Shown here in pieces: positions 59,862 through 64,000 of a DNA stretch of 64,000 bases. Position numbers and translations under genes: made by a program. The stretch comes from Filobasidium wieringae (taxonomy: Eukaryota > Basidiomycota > Tremellomycetes > Filobasidiales > Filobasidiaceae), in contig BCIV01000004.1 of the NCBI GenBank assembly GCA_001600055.1, positions 732,430-796,429 on the forward strand. The letters run 5' to 3'. Position 1 is the stretch's first letter. Each line of letters begins with the position of its first letter. The notes below the pieces were generated by a model. That model saw nothing but the letters and a program-made list of their open reading frames with translations. It was not told the origin of the DNA and did no database searches.

Positions 59862-62800
59862 ATGCTCAGCCCGCAAAGTTCACCCGAAGAAGACCTCGCA
59901 CCCAATGGTGTTCACGTCAACGCGATCGAAGAAGACGATCTTACAATCTCTTCAGAAAGTACACCGATGAGAAAGGAGTCTTTGAGAGACAGGAGGACCA
60001 GAAATCGTCAAGCTCAGCGGATACCACAGGGCGATGGCACTCTCTCACCTACCGACGCCAACACTTACTCTAGCACAGGTGTCACTCTACCCCCTTTGGC
60101 GAGCATCATACCTCCCCCTCCGAAATTCGCTTCCTCGCCTGATTCCGAGTATGAAGCTCCTGAAAGCTGGCCATCCGATCCGGAACGTGCAAGCGAAACG
60201 TTACTACAGGAGAGATATGATGGGAACTTACCGCTGAACGGTCCAATGCCTATTGACACTCGGAAACTCACCAGGATCGCTCAGGCAATGGGTCTCTTCC
60301 CTTCGGATCCATTCGCTTCTGTAAGATCAAGCGCAACTGAACCAAATCCCCAGACGATCTCAGTGTCGAGGTCCTACTCGAGCCTGTCTCAAATCGGTTT
60401 CAGTCCTGTCCGGTCGGTATTCGGTGCAAGCTCGTCGCGGATCAGCAATCATAATCCCCCCACTATACGAAAATCGCTTAGCGAACGTTCCATCTCTACC
60501 GGGTCTGTGCTGGATACAGGTCGCCATGAAGCCATGGGGAAATCTCCAGGTCGACACTTGATACAGATAGTTCCTCCTGACGACCTCTTCGCCGCATCCG
60601 GGATGATACCCCCTAATCTGGTCCATTCAGGTCTTCAAGAAGAAAACATGACACGAGCTCAAAAGAAGGAACTGAAACGTTGGAGGAGAGGGAGACTTTT
60701 ACCTCTCAAGGCTACGATGGATACGATGAAGACCGCGATCGTCCGGGAATGGAATTTACCTAGCGATGTGGGGATGATCATCTACCTTGTGAACGAGGGG
60801 GATCAATCCCACAAATTGATGGAAGGGGATTCGAGCGAGACTACGGAGAGCGATGGCGAGGTGGGGACGAAAATCACCTCGGAGGCATGGAAGATCTTCT
60901 GGGCACACTTGTACGACCAACCTCGATTCTCGCGAAGGGCATCCCATGAGCGATCGGTGCCTCCGCCACTTCCGACGGAGCGTGAATCGCCCACTCATCT
61001 ACAGAACGGAGCTGCTGCTAATCTCGCCCTACCTACTGTTTCGTCAAACGAGGATCAGATCGCAGCGACTTTGTTAGGAGCGGATGCGAAACTCGCTAGA
61101 CCTATGTATGGAGGGCTCTTGACTCCTACCACAGCAAAGTCCTTCCGTACAGATCCCCACTGGTCTCCTGGCAAGAGCAGTTCAGTCGCTCCTTCAGCAT
61201 CGGTCTCACAGGTCAATTCACCTATGTGGTTAGAGGACCGCACTACTCAAAATCCTCATGAACGAAAGCGACTCTTTTCCGATCCATACGCTAACTCCAC
61301 TTCACACCCCAAGATAGTAGGGAAGATCGAGTTCGATTTCGATCGAAGTAAGGCGGCTTGGTATGAGACTTGGTTGAAGAGAAGACGAGACACCACGGTA
61401 CGACCGGTTCCACATCAAGGTCTAAAACCTCTACTCCTGGGAACTCAAGCGGTCGAGCGGTCCTTATCTGTCTCATCTGCGAGTAGCATCTCAGGCAACT
61501 CTTTGAACCAATTTCCGGATGATAGCTACGCACTGCTTTCAGAAGAACCTAACGAAGAGGCAGTCGAGGAACCAAGCGTCCAGGGCGCGACTGAGACTCA
61601 TAGTCCCGAAGCAGTATCTGATGAATCGCTATCGCCTGTCGAGAGTGAAGAGCCAGCTCTCAGAAGTCGGGAAGATCCTTTGGCTGACGTGTTTGGTGAC
61701 GAGCAAGACGAGTTCGCTAGACTGCGCTCGGCCCGTCCGATCGATACGCTCTCTGTCGAGCCTGACAGCGAATGGAGGCACATAGGCTCGAGTTTTGCTC
61801 TCAACTCTCCCCTCGTTGATGAAACGAAGACGCTCGAACCGCAAAATGATGTGGAAGATGTTGTAATGCTGATTGCGGAAACTGCGATTGTCGATCAGAA
61901 TAAATCACCTCAGTTGGACGTGCCACTTGTCGACCAGAACAAAACACCTCAACTGGGTGTGCCTATCGTAGACCAGAACAAGACGCCTCAGCTGGGGGTC
62001 CCGACATCTCAGATAACAGGCTTAGCTAGCCCTATCGATATCCTCTCGCCCCAAACGGTTAACCGGTCAGGCGTTGAAATTCGGACAAGTCTTCCAGATA
62101 CGCCCGTTCCGGCCGAGGACGATACAGTCAAAGCGAATCGATTGTCAGTGGCCAGAGCTGAGAATCCGATCATGTTTGGGCTCGGAATGGGTTTCGATAT
62201 CGGTTTTGATAAGAGAGGCAGCTCGTTAGTCATGAGCGATCAACTCGATGCCCTCGAGAAAGGTAAGCTCGATTACTGATGTAACACCGTGATGTACAAC
62301 TCATCCCTGTCCCGTGTTAAAGCTATGCAACAACTGTCGCCGCGCGAACTGCGACTCTCGATGATGCGGACGATCGATTCTGGTGTTGCTGGAACGCTGG
62401 AATCTGAAATATATGAGCAGGTTCGTCGCTCAAGTCAGCAAGGTGATGCTGCGATAAGGCCAGATGACAAGCGGCCCATCTCAAAGTAAGCACGGCTTGA
62501 TGTCACAGACAAAGCTTGAGACATCGCTTACGAGCGGAAAACTGTCATCACTTGATAGTCACTCGCCTCAACTGCCGAATCTGGATGACGGATCAGGCGC
62601 AATGTCTACTCCAGAAGGAACGCCCCAAATAGCATCCTCGAACGATTTGAAAACGCAAAACAAGTTTACACCGAGATCAGTCCCTGACGGAACCGCGCCT
62701 ATTCCTCTTTCGCAAGAGACCATGGAACGTATGAAGTATGAACTCATTCCTGCTCGGCCTCCGCCAGGTAGCGAGCCGGGCTGGAGACCGCCAAGGCCCG

Positions 62801-63579
62801 CTCGTCCACCTTCTCCTGCGCTTGAACAATATATCGCACCCTCCCCGCCCTTGCATCTGAGGGAACATTTCTCCCCGATTGCCGAAACAGGATTCCCTGA
62901 CGTTGAGTCACATCCATTACCACCTACTCGCCCAGATAATGGAAAGGGAAAGGGCTTACGTAGCCAAAAGAGCGTTCCAAAGCTGAACAAGCTCTTCAAC
63001 CGGAAACACAGCGTGGAGACGGAAGAACCGCCTCTGGTTACTCGTATAAGCGGTCCCATTGCGTTGGCGGATTTCCCCAGTCCGTTGAGCTCACCTACAC
63101 CTGAAGAGGTCGGGACCTTTACTCTTCCTGCTAATGGATCGGAGACTGCTGCATACAAGTCCCCGAAACTTGGGAGCTTTGGGCGAAGACTGTTCAAGGG
63201 GTCGTTCGGATCACATGGTCGATCAGTCAGCTCGCCCAAGATCCCACCGGCCATCGGCCATGGACCGATTCCTAATACGCCTGCCAATACCCGCTCACCT
63301 TCAAATCCACTACCTCAACGAAAGAGAAGCGAATCATCACCATCGCCTAACCCTATCGACCGGACAATCTCTGCTCGAGTCCTCCACCCTCTATCTCCTT
63401 CTCTAGAACCTCCTGGATCACCTTCATCGCCTACAACGTCTGTAAAACGTAAGCCAGTTCAACGAACTGAGCTGGATGCATTCTTGCCAACATCGCAGTC
63501 AGGCGTAAGTCTTGCTTCATTCGTACTGGAGGATCCGCCTCGAAACGGCAAACATAAAACTCAAAATAACGGCCAGTGA
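59862..63579 (+). CDS. Large disordered protein of unknown function
   Basis: Three exons (59862-62262, 62323-62485, 62559-63579) give 1194 residues. The second intron (62486-62558) is read through in one frame, so it is inferred from its GTAAGC donor and GATAG acceptor. I do not recognise a named domain. The most conserved-looking part is at about residues 265-330: TRAQKKELKRWRRGRLLPLK, then ATMDTMKTAIVREWNLPSD and GMIIYLVNE. This looks like a small alpha/beta unit, and I recall similar stretches in other basidiomycete hypothetical proteins. A second structured piece is KIEFDFDRSKAAWYETWLKR. The rest is Ser/Pro/Glu-rich, with a Pro-rich segment (ARPPPGSEPGWRPPRPARPP) that could bind SH3 domains. 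A 3 x 13-residue repeat lies at residues 676-714. Role unknown; a cytoskeletal or cell-cortex scaffold would be a guess. Confidence 0.78.
61887..62003 (+). repeat. 39-bp coding tandem repeat, three copies
   Basis: Three in-frame units of 39 bp start at 61887, 61926 and 61965. They encode IVDQNKSPQLDVP, LVDQNKTPQLGVP and IVDQNKTPQLGVP. Several synonymous differences between copies show that the repeat is not brand new, and that the protein sequence rather than the DNA has been kept. Confidence 0.92.
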
Positions 63580-63869
63580 TCAGGAAGACAGTTCGGAGTA
63601 TACTAGACTCATGACATAAGATCGGCTACCCACCTTGTATCTGAAATCTGTTTCAGAATACAAGAATCCCGTTGTAACCCAATTGATTGTATACCAACCA
63701 ATATCTTTGCATATGATAGAAAGCGTGACGGCTCCGGATCATTTTTACGTAACCAGGTTCTGCGGTCTCTGAGCAGGTGCCACCCTTCGTCTTGCTTATT
63801 TACATTCGGAGCTCTTGCTTATCGTCCTCGATCGTATTCATTCAAGCTCTTGCAGACCCTCGATTCAAC
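63580..63869. other. Upstream region of the NTF2-like gene
   Basis: About 290 bp between the large unknown gene and the ATG at 63870. It has no gene content; CT-rich sequence in the last 60 bp fits a promoter or leader. Confidence 0.5.
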
Positions 63870-64000
63870 ATGGCCGATATTCAGACTATTGCCGCTCAGG
63901 TACGAGCCGTCCAGGATACAATACTGCTAAGTGACCAATGGCTAATCAAGTCTTATTGACTCTGTATATTTTGATACATTAGTTCACCAGTACGTCCAGC
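63870..64000 (+). CDS. Start of a probable nuclear transport factor 2 gene (cut by window edge)
   Basis: The ATG at 63870 opens MADIQTIAAQ, which ends at a GTACGA donor (63900). An 83-nt intron with acceptor ACATTAG follows, and the next sequence starts TTCACCA at 63983. MADxxxIAxQFT is the start of fungal NTF2, the roughly 125-residue carrier that returns RanGDP to the nucleus. After TTCACCA comes GTACGT, a strong donor, so the second exon may be only 7 nt (63983-63989). If instead it reads on, it gives FTSTSS, which does not look like NTF2 (expected FT-x-[FY]-Y-Y). The rest lies outside the window, so the family call rests on about 12 residues. Confidence 0.5.

Noticed and set aside
62568..63287. 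239-codon minus-strand open frame
   Set aside because: It is the antisense shadow of the Pro/Ser-rich third exon of the large unknown gene, whose frame is supported by exon joins and composition.
1..64000. Mobile elements, CRISPR arrays, biosynthetic gene clusters or bacterial-type operons
   Set aside because: I saw no long terminal repeats, transposase or reverse-transcriptase motifs, no regularly spaced repeats, and no adjacent core biosynthetic genes. The content is ordinary housekeeping and regulatory genes.

Overview
The window is a gene-dense stretch of nuclear DNA from a fungus. Nearly every gene is broken by short GT-AG introns of roughly 40 to 125 nt, intergenic spaces are mostly 0.3 to 1.9 kb, and several promoters are CT-rich. 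A secreted GH37 trehalase, a CSL transcription factor, intron-dense sugar transporters and the C2H2 finger types all point to a basidiomycete, probably a yeast-like Tremellomycete. That assignment is inference from gene style, not from a marker gene. I see no bacterial, viral, plasmid, CRISPR or intact transposon features.

Layout, left to right. 1-7 kb: the start of a mitochondrial carrier (minus, cut by the window edge), CIA1 of cytosolic Fe-S assembly (plus), and a membrane-anchored GH5 exo-beta-1,3-glucanase (minus). 7-18 kb: an importin-9/Kap114 karyopherin, the ribonucleotide reductase small subunit, and a large acidic nuclear-type protein weakly like IFH1/CRF1. 18-22.5 kb: two diverged tandem F-box-like paralogues with an intron at the same place, separated by a possible decayed gene. 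22.7-32.7 kb: a family-16 methyltransferase, a COPII coat subunit of the Sfb3/Sec24C-D type, an intron-containing tRNA-Val(UAC), methylthioribose-1-phosphate isomerase (methionine salvage), and a second family-16-like methyltransferase.

33-46 kb: a CSL (CBF1/Su(H)/Lag-1) transcription factor, a degenerate tRNA-Glu(CUC), and a divergent pair made of a secreted trehalase and an MFS sugar transporter. The pair would suit external trehalose hydrolysis followed by glucose import. 45.7-50 kb: the Hsp90 co-chaperone AHA1, here with an unusual C-terminal hydrophobic tail, then a PITH-domain protein. 51-59 kb: two large C2H2 transcription factors with long upstream regions. 59.8-64 kb: a large, disordered protein of unknown function with a 3 x 39-bp in-frame repeat, and the first exon of a probable NTF2 gene.

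Exon joins were chosen by hand from GT/AG sites plus frame and family conservation. For 16 multi-exon genes the summed coding length divides exactly by three, which supports the models. The MFS transporter was not summed, and the edge-truncated carrier and NTF2-like genes could not be. No alignment or database search was possible. I found no convincing novel multi-gene system. The most unusual items are the tail-anchored AHA1, the trehalase-transporter pair with a GC-AG intron, the F-box-like paralogue locus with a possible gene remnant, and the degenerate tRNA.
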